Source: Bidens hawaiensis (taxonomy: Eukaryota > Streptophyta > Magnoliopsida > Asterales > Asteraceae). From it: a stretch of 64,000 nucleotides of DNA. The position numbers and the translations under genes were made by a program. Below, piece by piece: positions 10,058 to 21,064 of this stretch. The stretch covers positions 35,048 through 99,047 of the forward strand of contig JAIQDT010009170.1 of NCBI GenBank assembly GCA_021521415.1, in the 5' to 3' direction. Every line of letters begins with the position of its first letter. Positions within the stretch are counted from its first letter, which is position 1. Below the pieces are notes generated by a model. The model worked only from the letters and a program-made list of their open reading frames with translations. It was not told the DNA's origin and searched no databases.

Positions 10058-12670
10058 ATGTCGTCGATCAACATCTCTGAGTTAGTGAAGATGGAAGTTG
10101 AAGCAGGGTCAACTACCAAGGCCCCAAGATTGCTGAAGGGAACCGATTTCGTTGCATGGAAGGATCGGTTCATACAATATGTCAAATACCAGGATGCGAA
10201 GATGTGGGTATGCATCCAGGATGGTTATATTCCACCAGTTATGGAGTATGAAGGTCGTGATCAAATTAAAAAGTATAGTAAAATGGAAGAAGAAGAGAAA
10301 AAGATGTATGAGGCCGAGAGCAAGGCTCATGCTGCTATTACTATGGCTCTTCCTCAAGAGATCCTTCATACGTTCAGAAAGTATACATCAGCAAGAGAGC
10401 TTTGGGAAGCTCTTGAGAACAGATTTGAAGGGAATGTAGGAATCCGTGCTTCAAAGATAATATTGCTCAAAACCCAGTTCTCAGTCTTCAAGTATTTGAA
10501 GAATGAATCCTTAGATGATATTATCACTCGATATTACCATCTGATGACTGAATTGAGCAACTATTCCATTTCCTACCGAGAAGAAGAAATAGTTGAGAAG
10601 CTTCTAGATGCTCTCCCACCAAAATGGGAGATGTACACTGTGCTGATGAGGGAAGACAAGGACTTTCCCACATATGATCTTGAAACGGCAGTCAACAAGC
10701 TCAGAACCTTTGAGCTTAACATGGTCAGAAAAGAAACACCTATGGATCAGGTTCAAGATCCAGGTATGTATGGAGCTAAAGTCAACACTAGCTCAGGGTC
10801 AAAGAATGAATCTGCTGCCTACTACACAAAGGGAGAGTCGGGCCCCAACTCATCACATGAGGGGCATGTGTCAGTTAATACTAATGGGGATGTTTGCTAT
10901 GTAGCAGCTGGATCGAGTGGTTCTCAACCCCAGGTAAGCAAGAGTAGTTGCTCTCCAAGTTCTCCCAGCAACAACTACTCCAAGATGCCTATGAGTGTCA
11001 AGTCTGCTGAAGAGCAGTTTGGCCTCTATGCTTCTTTCATTGCTTCCTATGAGAACTACATTCAAGGGAAGATTGTTGATCCAGCTATGTTGGATGAAGA
11101 TTACGATCAAATTGATGCTGACGATATGGAAGAAATGGATTTAAAATGGCAAATGGCCATGATCGTGAGAAGAGTAAAGAGGTTTATGAGAAAGACGGGA
11201 AGGAAGTTTGTCGGTGGTAAGCCGGGGTTTGACAAGGCAAAGGTGAGATGCTACAATTGTCAACAAAACGGTCACTTTGCAAAAGAATGCAGGAATGAGC
11301 GTGTGGAACGAAGTCAGGGTAGGTCTCCACAGCAAAGTGAGGGTAGAAAAGATTATAGTGCCATGATGTCTAGAGCAGATGGAGAATACAACTGGAACCT
11401 GCTTTCTAAAGAAACTTTTGAGCAGGCAAATTTGGCAAAGGTAGAAAGTGAGAAGGTTACCGGAGAGGAAAAAGCTCTAATGGCAGACGTTAATGACCAG
11501 CTCTCAAATGTATGTTCCAAACCAACTTGTTCAAAATGTGAGAACTTGTCTGAGCAACTAGCAACCATAACCGATCAGTATGTTAGGTTGGATGCTGAAT
11601 TTAAAACCTTAAAAGAAGATCATCACTTTATTAAATCAAGAGAAAATAATTATAAAATTAAAATAAAAGCTTATGAAAAAGATGTTAAAAGTCTAAAAAC
11701 AAAACTTGCTGAAAAAATTGAAGTGATTGATTTAAGTTATGAAGTTTTGGAAGAAAAGACCAAACTAATTGCTGAGAGAGAAAAACAGATTGCTGACCAC
11801 CAGGTGAAAGTGGTGGAACTGAATCGAAAACTGGAGCAGTTCAGAAATTCTTCTGCTATTCTTGATCACCTTGTTAGTGATCAAGGTTCCTCTGCTAAGA
11901 GAGGAGGAATCGGTTATCATGAGGTTCCACCACCTTATAATCACAATTACACTTTTAACCCTAGTGTTCAGAAATCTGTTGATTTTGAGGTTGCTCAGAC
12001 AGTGCCGATTAAAGTAACTGTTAAAGAACCAAATGTTAGTAGAGGCGAAACAAGTTCGCCTGTTTCAAGTGTTGAAATTTCTGATCAAAGTCCAGTCTCG
12101 TCAGATTCGGATAAGTCATCCGAGTCTGGTAAGGCAAAAGAGGAGGTTGTGTTACCCAAGAGTGGAGAAAAAGATAAAACAAACAAAAGGAGTACTCCAC
12201 TAAACCCGTACGTCCCACCATATGTGAGACGAACGGGCAGTAATATAGCCTCGACATCTAAAACACCTGTTGATAAAAAGGTTGAATATAGGTGTTGTTT
12301 TAGATGTAATAAATTAGGACATCTTGTTGCAAATTGCCCTCTGAAGCAGCGATTCAGAGGTGTAAGGCCTACTAAAACTGAGAATAAGCCTAATAGTTAC
12401 TTTCATGCTGCTAAAAATGAAAACCACTTAAAATTCAAAAATGTGAATAATTCAGGTTTTCATAGAAACAAATCTCAGTTTTACACTACTAATAACCAAA
12501 CCACAAGCTATAATTCTTTCAATTCACAAAGGTTTGGTAGGCCTCACAATCAATCTTCAATGAGATATCCTAATGGGACTTACAGGAGTTACCGAGATAC
12601 TAACTTTGGAAAGCCAAAGTTAGGGATGTATAGATCCAAGACCAATTGGTCTTGGGTCCCTAAATTTTAA
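10058..12670 (+). CDS. gag: Gag of copia element B
   Basis: An 870-residue structural protein that would form the cytoplasmic particle and package element RNA. Residues about 20-220 carry the copia-type Gag domain ([44 protein letters not shown]). A CCHC zinc knuckle ([14 protein letters not shown]) is near residue 398. A long charged coiled coil covers about 490-610, and a second knuckle ([14 protein letters not shown]) is near 746. Two knuckles and a coiled coil make this much longer than a usual copia Gag and fit Sireviruses. The ATG at 10058 is preceded by a pyrimidine-rich TTTTTCAG. The frame is open to a TAA at 12668; pol follows in a different frame. A donor-like CAG/GTAAGC lies inside at 10933/10934. 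Confidence 0.9.
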   Translation: MSSINISELVKMEVEAGSTTKAPRLLKGTDFVAWKDRFIQYVKYQDAKMWVCIQDGYIPPVMEYEGRDQIKKYSKMEEEEKKMYEAESKAHAAITMALPQEILHTFRKYTSARELWEALENRFEGNVGIRASKIILLKTQFSVFKYLKNESLDDIITRYYHLMTELSNYSISYREEEIVEKLLDALPPKWEMYTVLMREDKDFPTYDLETAVNKLRTFELNMVRKETPMDQVQDPGMYGAKVNTSSGSKNESAAYYTKGESGPNSSHEGHVSVNTNGDVCYVAAGSSGSQPQVSKSSCSPSSPSNNYSKMPMSVKSAEEQFGLYASFIASYENYIQGKIVDPAMLDEDYDQIDADDMEEMDLKWQMAMIVRRVKRFMRKTGRKFVGGKPGFDKAKVRCYNCQQNGHFAKECRNERVERSQGRSPQQSEGRKDYSAMMSRADGEYNWNLLSKETFEQANLAKVESEKVTGEEKALMADVNDQLSNVCSKPTCSKCENLSEQLATITDQYVRLDAEFKTLKEDHHFIKSRENNYKIKIKAYEKDVKSLKTKLAEKIEVIDLSYEVLEEKTKLIAEREKQIADHQVKVVELNRKLEQFRNSSAILDHLVSDQGSSAKRGGIGYHEVPPPYNHNYTFNPSVQKSVDFEVAQTVPIKVTVKEPNVSRGETSSPVSSVEISDQSPVSSDSDKSSESGKAKEEVVLPKSGEKDKTNKRSTPLNPYVPPYVRRTGSNIASTSKTPVDKKVEYRCCFRCNKLGHLVANCPLKQRFRGVRPTKTENKPNSYFHAAKNENHLKFKNVNNSGFHRNKSQFYTTNNQTTSYNSFNSQRFGRPHNQSSMRYPNGTYRSYRDTNFGKPKLGMYRSKTNWSWVPKF

Positions 12671-12672
12671 TC

Positions 12673-12691
12673 TTTTGCTTTATTGTGCAGG
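12673..12691 (+). promoter_or_regulatory. Splice-acceptor-like site at the gag-pol junction (B)
   Basis: TTTTGCTTTATTGTGCAG/G lies between the gag stop and the first pol codons. Pol has no ATG here. Exon sequence starting at 12691 would be in the pol frame, and joining it to the donor-like site at 10933/10934 keeps frame. Element C has the same arrangement at 41228. Confidence 0.45.
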
Positions 12692-15600
12692 AACAGTTGA
12701 ACAGGGCTGCCAACAATCTTTGGGTTGTAGATAGCGGCTGTTCCCGGCACATGACAGGTAACAAATACTTGTTACACGATTTGAAACCTGTTCAAGGAGG
12801 GAGAGTTAGCTTTGCCGGTGAAAGTGGTGGCAAGATTACTGGAATGGGAACGGGGTCAAACGGAAAGATGACTTTGGAGAAGGTTAACTTTGTAGAAGAA
12901 TTGAAGCACAATCTGCTGAGCGTGTCGCAGATCTGTGATAAGGAGTACACCGTTCACTTTACGAAGAATGAGGCGATTGTGTTGAAACCTGGTTTTCAGA
13001 TACCAGAGGAGTGGATTTTGATGAAGGCTCCACGTGAAAGAAATACATACATTATGGATATGAGATCAACTGAAATGGCCACGGCAGAATCATGCTTTAT
13101 GACAAAAGCGAGTGAAACAGAGTCCGAATTGTGGCATAGGAGAATGGGGCACATTCATCTTCGGAAGATGAACCACATTGTCAGGAATGGACTTGTGCTG
13201 GGCGTTCCCTTGAAGAATTTCAATTTTGAAGATAAATGTATAGCGTGCAAGAAGGGAAAGCAGCACAAGAAATCCCATCTCACCAAGGAAGTCAATTCAA
13301 TTTCCAGTACTCTGGAGTTGCTTCACATGGATCTCTTCGGTCCCGTGAATGCAAAAAGTCTAGGAGGAACTTCTTATTGCTTGGTGATCACTGATGACTA
13401 CTCACGATATTCGTGGGTGTATTTCCTAAAATCAAAAGACGAAACGGCTCAGATGGTGAAGAATTTGATTACCAAAGTTGAGAACGTTATGGATAAAAGG
13501 GTTAAGTTCATCAGGAGTGACAATGGAACGGAGTTCAAGAATTTTGAGATGGAGATCTTCTGCCTTCAGAGAGGGACTGAACACCAATACAGCGCTCCGT
13601 ATACACCGCAACAGAATGGAGTGGCTGAAAGGAAGAATAGAACATTAATTGAAGGAGCCAGAACTATGCTGGCTGATTCGAAGCTTCCTGTGGTGTTTTG
13701 GGCTGAAGCTGTTGCTACAGCCTGTTATGTTCTGAATAGAGTCTTAACTGTTAAAAGACTTGGTAAAACGTGTTATGAGCTTATGCATGGGAGAAAGCCC
13801 AACTTGAGTGGTCTTGAACCATTCGGGTCCCCTTGTTCGATTTTGAAGACAAATTCCAAATTTGGTGAAGTAGCCGATGAAGGAATCTTAGTCGGTTATG
13901 TTGTTGGGACTCCCAACAGACGTGTCTTCAATACATCGACCAGCAAGGTTGAGGTGGTGTGTAACACCGATATCACAAGTTACCAACCGCCAAAACCAAG
14001 CAACGGACCTGCTGAGTTTTTCGACTATGTTAAACTTTTTAAGTCTTTTAACATACCGTATTTGGATATTGCTGAAGAAGAAGAGAGAGTTGCTACGAAG
14101 ATGATCCTTGATGAGGAAGAAAATCTATTACAAAGACAGCTGATCGATAAATGTCAACCTTCCTCATCAAATGCTGTCGATACCCCTGCTACCTCGACTG
14201 AAGAAGAATTTTTCAATCCATTTCACTCTCAGCATGAAACAACCATTGACGAGCTCTCTTCTAACTTGGAAGACAATTTGCATGTCGGTTCTGTTCCGAC
14301 CACGAGAATTCATAAAGATCACCTTTTGGAGAATGTGATTGGTGATGTGTCCTCCGGTGTACAAACAAGACGTAGCTTGAATGAGCACACCTGTGTTTAC
14401 ACAAGCATCAAGAAGACAGGGATAATCAACGAATGCTTGTACACCTGCTTTATCAGCCAGATTGAACCGAAGAATTATCAAATGGCTATCAAGGAAAGCT
14501 CGTGGGTCGAAGCCATGCAAGAAGAGTTGGCTCAGTTCAAGAAAATGGAAGTTTGGGATTTGGTTGAAAAACCAAAGCATGTGCATGCGATAGGCACAAA
14601 ATGGGTGTTTAAGTGCAAGAGAGATGAGAAAGGGATTATCATAAGAAACAAGGCGAGGCTAGTCGTTAAAGGTTTTAATCAACAAGAGGGGATTGATTAT
14701 AATGAAGTGTTCGCTCCTGTCGCAAGGTTGGAAGCCATTAGATTGTTTTTGGCGTTCGCTGCTTATAAGAAGATGAAGGTATTTCAGTTGGATGTGAAGA
14801 GTGCGTTTCTGAATGGGAAAGTTGATGAGGTAGTGTATGTTGAGCAACCTCCGGGTTTTCCTGACCCAGACTTTCCTGATCACGTGTACAAGTTGAGCAA
14901 GGCATTGTATGGACTACATCAGGCACCTCGTGCCTGGTATTCAACTTTATCAGATTACTTGCTTAAAAATAGATTTGAAAGAGGGAAAATAGATAGCACG
15001 TTGTTCGTTAAGAGAGAAGGAAGCGACTTCCTGCTGGTGCAAGTCTACGTGGATGACATTATCTTTGCCGCATCTAAAGTCTCCATGTGTCAGGAGTTTG
15101 AGGACGTCATGAAGAAAAGGTTTGAAATGAGTGCTATGGGTGAACTAACTTTCTTTTTAGGATTGCAGGTTGATCAAAAGAAGGATGGGATGTTCATTCA
15201 TCAGACCAAGTATGTCCATGATGTGCTCAAACGCTTCAAGATGGAGGACAGCACTCCATTTGACACTCCAATCTGCGTCAATCACAAATTGGGTGCTGAG
15301 TCAGACGGTGATGCAGATGTGGACCCAACTTAGTATCGGGCTATTATAGGTTCTTTAATGTACTTAACTGCTTCTAGGCCTGATATAATGTTTGTTGTTT
15401 GTCTTTGTGCTTGTTTTCAGGCAAACCCAAAGGAATCTCACATGAAGGGTGTGAAGAGGATCTTGCGGTATCTTAAGGGCAAACCGAAGCTGGGGTTGTG
15501 GTACCCGAGAGGAGGAGACTTGGAGCTAGTCGCTTACACAGATTCTGATTATGGAGGGTGCAATCAGAGTCGGAAGTCAACAACTGGAGGATGTCAGTTT

Positions 15601-15993
15601 CTTGGTGGCAGATTGGTGTCGTGGCAATGCAAGAAGCAGACTTCAGTCGCAATTTCAACCTGTGAAGCAGAATACATGGCAGCATCCAACTGCTGCTCCC
15701 AGGTTCTTTGGATTCAACAACAGTTGCGCGACTATGGTCTGAATTTCTTACTTACACCTATTTGCATTGATAACACAGCTGCTATCTCAGTAACTAACAA
15801 TCCCGTGAAGCACAGTAAAACTAAACATATTGACATACGTCATCATTTTATACGGGACTGTGCTGAGAAGAAACTGATTGTGCTTGAAAAGGTGGATACG
15901 CTTGATAATTTCGCTGATTTATATACTAAAGCTTTTGACAAAACGAGATTTCAAAACCTTATCGAGCTGAATGGGATGATCAATCCCGAGTAA
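12691..15993 (+). pseudogene. pol: Pol of copia element B, one nonsense codon
   Basis: The polyprotein has aspartic protease ([13 protein letters not shown]), GAG-pre-integrase ([14 protein letters not shown]), integrase core ([49 protein letters not shown]), reverse transcriptase ([25 protein letters not shown] split as [12 protein letters not shown] and VEQPPGF, active-site YVDDI) and RNase H (AYTDSDYGGC, CEAEYMAAS, HIDIRHHFIRD). The frame is the same throughout, but a TAG at 15331-15333 follows ...DVDPT where the family continues with YRAIIGSLMYLTASRPDI. The stop separates RT from RNase H, so this copy cannot make full Pol unless it is read through. A CAG-to-TAG change is likely. No ATG opens the frame. 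Confidence 0.92.
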
Positions 15994-17160
15994 CCATGCT
16001 TTTTATGTTATACTTAAAAAAAAAAAAAAAAACGTCACTATCGCTTAAAATATGTCGGTTACCACAGTTTGAAGGACATGTCTTAGGATATGTTTGGTCC
16101 TCAACTCTACTTGTAGATTTTGAGGATAGCCATTAACCAGATGACTGAAAGTGACCGGGGCGGTTTATGATGAGTTTTCATTCTTTCGCTTAAAATTAGT
16201 CGATCATATTAATTAGTTAGAAGGACACATACTCGTATGTGGTCGGTCCAGCTGATCCATTGGATCTTCGGGATAGCCGTTTACCTGAAGACTTTGTTTT
16301 GGTCGGGGCGATTAATGTTAACATTTTTAGAGGGAAATGAAATTATTTTTCAAGTCTACTACTTCGTAAGAAGTTCGTTAGCTATGTTTAACAGAAAATT
16401 GATCCAACCTTGGAAAAGGATAGATATACTGATTCTGTGTGCTTAACTAGTAAAGTTATTAGGCTTAAAAGGCTTTAGGACAGTCATTGTATGTCATGGT
16501 AACTTTTTATGGTGCGTAAAAGTAGATGTGATACAAACTAAATCTACTTGATTTTACGTGGAAACTCCTTACGAGTTTTGCATGTCTTCATATATATCTT
16601 TCCGAATGATAGGCAGAAAAGCGATTACCCAGTCATACACGAGCCCGTAAGTGTTCTGATTCCCGTGAAGATAGCGTTTCAAGAAACTGCAGTGATCCAG
16701 ATTCGGGACTTGCAGTTGGTTACTACTCTGAAGTCTATGTAAATGTTTATCATAAAAAAAAAAAAAAAAAAAACTTATGAGTTATTGAAACATTTTAGAG
16801 TTCAACATATCAAGACTTCTTAATCATGGAGTAAGAAAGAGAACGGGAAGTAGATGAAGAGTAATTACAAACTTAATCAGACACTAAGGGTCGAAGTCAA
16901 TTCGGGGTGACTTGGGGAAAGCCAAATACGCTTTGAGAATAGATAGGAGGCATCATAATCTCTGAGTTGTTGCCCACTTAAATTTTGAGGCATAATTGAA
17001 TCTAACTCGTATCACAGAAACGATGAAAACTATCTTAAGTATATTACCTTCTTACACCCTGTTTCCTTATGTCATAATACAGCTAAACACGGATCTATGT
17101 GACAGTCACGTTGTTAGTATGATTCCTGTTCGGATCTTTTCTAAAACGTAGCAGTCCCTA
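15994..17160 (+). ncRNA. Conserved non-coding spacer module between pol and aORF (B)
   Basis: There is no credible gene, yet this region is nearly identical in element C (37530-36400, minus strand). Runs of 65 bases (16582-16646) and 74 bases (16896-16969) match exactly. It starts with two related units, about 16045-16165 and 16199-16310. Each has a 'gaaggaca...ggtc' phrase, a short hairpin and 'ggatagcc.tt.acc', ending near 'cggggcg'. Perfect inverted pairs in the second unit are CACATAC/GTATGTG (16226-16241), GATCCA/TGGATC (16254-16266) and TCTTCGGG/CCTGAAGA (16265-16291). A-tracts lie at 16016-16032 and 16754-16773. The annotation as RNA is inference; it could be a packaging, transport, translation or promoter element. 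Confidence 0.5.
16754..16773 (+). repeat. Internal A20 tract in the spacer module
   Basis: Twenty A lie between 'gtctatgtaaatgtttatcat' and 'cttatgagttattgaaaca'. Element C has an A44 tract (sense) at the same point, so the position is conserved while the length varies. Confidence 0.85.
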
Positions 17161-17339
17161 TCGAGATTGAAATTTGATCCCTTGTACTTTAATTTTTTAA
17201 ACGTTTTTCTTGTACTTAGTTAGTTTTATGATTTTATAACTGGTTACTTGGACTTGATCGTGTTATTTGATTCTTAAAGGGAAGTTTTAAACGTTAATTG
17301 CAAAATGTTCAAATTATAAGGGTTGATTTTGTAAATATA

Positions 17340-18045
17340 GGCGATGTTGTTAAACAAGCGAACTTGTGAATAACTTTGCCTAGGCGAAGTTAACCGTAAC
17401 TTCGCCTGTATAACTTCGCCCCTATATAAGGATTTTCAAAGGTCATCAGTTCATTATTTGAATTCTCAGCGAACTTATTCTCGATAATCTCAGCGAACTT
17501 ATCTGATTTACATCCACTTATTTTTTTTCGATTTCAGTTAGTGTTCAAGGTGTGTTTGGATTCTATATCTTATACTCGATGTTCGATGTTGTTAATCCTA
17601 GGTTGTTTCGACACCCGGTTAACGACCTCGGACGTTCGAAACCTATACCCGATTTCAAAACTAGTTTTACGTGTTCATGTCCAAACTGATCGTCAACATA
17701 TCCTTAAAAGCTTGAGTTTAAGTGTCCTAAATCGTCAAAATACCCAGAAAACCTCAGATTTTCGAGTTTGAATCAATCGTTACTGTCGCCGATTCAGATT
17801 CAGGCGAACTTAAGGTTTAGGCGAAGTTATCCGTAACTTCGCCTGAGTCTAAACTTCGCCTGAGGCGATGTTGTGGTGAGGCGAAGTTAACATTAACTTC
17901 GCCTGGACCTTTTAATTTTTTAATTGTTAGACGAACTTAAAGATGAAACGAAGTTGTTCCCAACTTCGCCCCAACTTTAACTTCGCCTATACAGATTTGA
18001 TCACAACTTCGCACATGGTAACAAGCGAACTTGTGGTACGTCTTA
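17340..18045 (+). repeat. Second GCGAAGTT/AACTTCGC array, upstream of the aORF
   Basis: About twenty copies of the element B word occur between 17345 and 18040. The arrangement copies the gag leader: a TATA-like TATATAAG at 17423-17430, then about 650 bases of leader-like sequence, then a TTTGTTACAG/AT acceptor-like site two bases before the aORF ATG. This may be an internal promoter and leader for the accessory ORF. Confidence 0.75.
17423..17430 (+). promoter_or_regulatory. Possible internal TATA box for aORF (B)
   Basis: TATATAAG follows two family words in CTTCGCCCCTATATAAGG. Its position relative to the palindromes mirrors that in the LTR. Function is inferred only. Confidence 0.35.
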
Positions 18046-18078
18046 ACGTTTATCTAACTTGGTTCGTTTGTTACAGAT

Positions 18079-21000
18079 ATGGCTGCAGTAGCAGGTGCTG
18101 GAGGTGCTGGAGGCGATGACGGAGATAATCAGAGACAATTCTTCCCGGGTCACAACATGTTCATCACCTTAGACCCGGAAACGAGCGGAGTTGAAGACTA
18201 CCGTGAGATCATCACATTCCTCATTCGCTCGAGGATATTCCACGCTATCACGACAACTCTACCGATATCCTTACCCAATATCGAGGATTTCTGGCAGATG
18301 GTGGAATACGATTGCCGCGTTGAGCCCCCGGTTATGAGAGCAACCGTCAACAACCAAGAAGTTCAGTTCTCATCTGAAAAAATACGGGTGGCGTTACGTT
18401 AAGGTGAGGAGACTAGGAATGACCCTACGGAGTTTGTTGCTCCGTTCCATGATGGAGCGTTTCTCCGAATGGGCTACTCTGGTCCATTAGGTGATACCCA
18501 GAGGAGGAAGGGTTTCCTTCTAGATCAGTGGCGCTTCCTCATGCACGTAATGATTGTTTGTATGTCTGGGAGGAAGGCGGGCACTGATGGTATGGGTGCG
18601 ACCATGCAGTCAGCAATGACTGCTCTGACTTATAACAAACGTTATAGCTTTAGTCAGATGGTCTTTTACGAGATCGATAGACAGAGGAGGGCGATGGCTC
18701 GTGAGCGGTTCATAATGTATCCAAGATTCATCCAGATGATCTTGAACCATGTGGCTCCAAATTTGCCACAACGACGCCCAATAAGATACGTGGAGAATGT
18801 GAGCAAGCGTATCTTTGCTCAATGTCGTACTTCGAGTGCGAGGAGCAAGCCTGAACGTCGTCCAAGGCATACTCCACTCTTTGGGTTCTTAATAAACCCG
18901 GGGTATGTGCCAGCTCAGGGGATGAGTTCAGAGACCCTCAACCACAACAGGCAGGAGCAACTTGAGATGTACCTACTGTGCCTGTGGTGTCGGCTGAGGA
19001 GGATGTAGACCTTGATGCTGCATTTGGCGGCCAAGGATTCTTCGACATGGATCGTTTTGATCCACATGAAGAAGTGCAGGTCTCTGCTGCACAGGTTAGG
19101 GAAGTGAGTGTTACTAGAGCAGCTACAACGGTGGCTGACTCAGATCTTGATGACGTTATGGATGAGGCCGAGAAGGATGTTGGTGAGACGAGAAAGGACG
19201 ATTGGGAAGAGAAAGAGAACGGTGGATGATAGTGAATCAGAAGAAGAGGAAGAAGATATCCACAAGTTGATTAGACGTTCAAGACGGGAGAGGACAGGTG
19301 CAGGTATGGGAGCTGGAGAGACTTCAAGGGTTGTACGTTTCGCTCCATCCGCACTGTCAGGTATGTCGATTGTTCCTTCTTCTGTACAGGTTACAAGCGC
19401 CGCGGATGTTCCCGTGGTGGCTACATCAGCTGTCGGCATCCCATCCATCACACTACAGACGATGACTCCGGAGATTGTGTTGTTACCACCTCCAACGCTT
19501 ACTCCTTCAGAGGTGGTGGCACAATTTGTAGAGTCTACCGTTGTTGCAACTGCAGGGTTGTCGGTCACGATACCACCTGCGGTTACGTCCACAACTGCTT
19601 CTGAAGTCCCGGTTACATTCGAGATCCCTCCTCAGTATACTCAAGACACATCTAACATGAGGTTTGATTTCGATGCAACCCTCTCAGACTCGGGGAGAAT
19701 AGCTGCACTTGAACGGGTCGTGGCAGAGCAATCAAGGATAAACTTTATCCAGACCCAGGCTATTCAGCGCCTTGTGGCAGAGAATCAATTACAGTCGTCC
19801 CTCCTGGTTGAACATGGGCGAATTATAGATGCTATGAAGGAGTTCTTGGCATCTCAGGGGGAGACAGGCTGTAGAGGCGACGAGTTAAGGACAAAGAGGA
19901 GAAATGACAGAGACGATGATCCCAATGCACCGAAAGGTGCAGGTGGTGAGTTGCCAAGAACTACTCAAGCTCTTGGGACTTCCACAGCTCAGGGGGAGTC
20001 TGCGGGTGCAGTTGGTGGTGATGAGGTGGTGATGGTTGATGATGATGATGATGTGATAGATGCGTTGAAAGAATTGAATGATGATATGCTAGAAGATGAT
20101 GATATGTTTGATGATGATGTGCTGCCGATTGAGGAGATTGAGAAGATTGGCGCACAAATTGTGATTGAAGATGAGATTGAAGAGGGTGAAATAATTGAAG
20201 GAAATGTTGAACACGAGATCCCAGATGTTGAGAAAGCCGATATTGGTACTGAGATGGAGAATGATGAGACAGAGTGGGAGGAGCAACCTAGGTGGAAAGA
20301 AGGATATGCTCATTGGTTTATTAAGACTAAAAAGCCTGCTGTTCCAACCATGTTCAAGAAGAATTATAATATCAAAGGCTATGCTGAAGCGAAGAAAGGG
20401 ATTATTTGCTGGATCTATGATGAGCAGTTGAAGCTCTTTGTGCTCAAACGGTATGACGGCGTTCAGTATTTTAAAAGAATGTTAAGGTCGTTGAATACAC
20501 TGCCGGAATGTGAAGTGAAAGACTTAGCCAGATTGGGGTTAATCAATCGAAGTGACGATAATATGGCTAGAGTCATTGAGAAAATTGTTTGGAGAGAGAG
20601 TATAAAAGAGAAGAAGTTTGAGCTGTTGAAGCCACAAAAGGGAAAACTTGTTGAGGACAAGGATAGAGGTCTAAGAACTGATGGAAAACCTTGGATGGTA
20701 ATGAAGTATAAACCGATCCGGTGCCTGAAAGAAGTACCGATGAAGCTAATGCCCAAGGATGTGCTTAAAGACCTAAAGTGGTGGTACGTGGATTGTGAGA
20801 TAGCAGAGGCGGTGATGGAAGGCGAGGATGAACAAGAGCTCCTTAGAGTTTACGATCCGATGCATTTGGTAAACTTATCGCAAGCTGATCTGAAGGTGCT
20901 TAATGAGAAGAAAATCTTTTATATTCCTGCTTGGAAGGATGAAGCGAGGAAGTATCAAAGAGTTGTGTCAGTTTGTGTTAGAGAAGGAGTGCATGCGTGA
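18079..21000 (+). pseudogene. Post-pol accessory ORF of element B (nonsense and frameshifts)
   Basis: A protein of unknown function, in sense after pol and homologous to the aORF of element C. Shared marks are a first domain (SRIFHAI...DFWQ, GYSGPLGD..., ALTYNKRYSFSQMVFYEID, YPRFIQMILNHVAPNLP, FGFLINPGY), an acidic middle with a coiled coil (near ALERVVAEQSRINFIQTQ), and a C-terminal domain (KKGIICWIYDE, YDGVQYFKRMLRSLNTLP, RVYDPMHLVNLSQADLKVL, IFYIPAWKDEARKYQRVV). TAA at 18400-18402 breaks the first domain. The frame then shifts near 18970 and back near 19205, and is open to the TGA at 20998. The position is that of the env-like ORF of some Sireviruses, but I see no signal peptide or membrane segment. 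Its Gag-independent, soluble character is inference. Confidence 0.8.
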
Positions 21001-21052
21001 AGATACAGGATTACAAGACAAGAGCTTAAAGATCAAGATATGAAGCTACTGC

Positions 21053-21062
21053 CAAGGGGGAG
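21053..21062 (+). other. Polypurine tract of element B
   Basis: CAAGGGGGAG lies directly before the 3' LTR (TGTTGG at 21065). Confidence 0.85.
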
Positions 21063-21064
21063 TC

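Noticed and set aside
16548..16742. Small ORF (PNDRQKSDYPVIHEP) shared with 36813-37031
   Set aside because: Open in both elements but without an ATG, and silent sites are as conserved as others. The conservation is at nucleotide level, so I treat it as part of the non-coding module.
18079..21000. Envelope glycoprotein in the env position
   Set aside because: No signal peptide, membrane segment or cysteine pattern visible; acidic and coiled-coil composition suggests a soluble protein.
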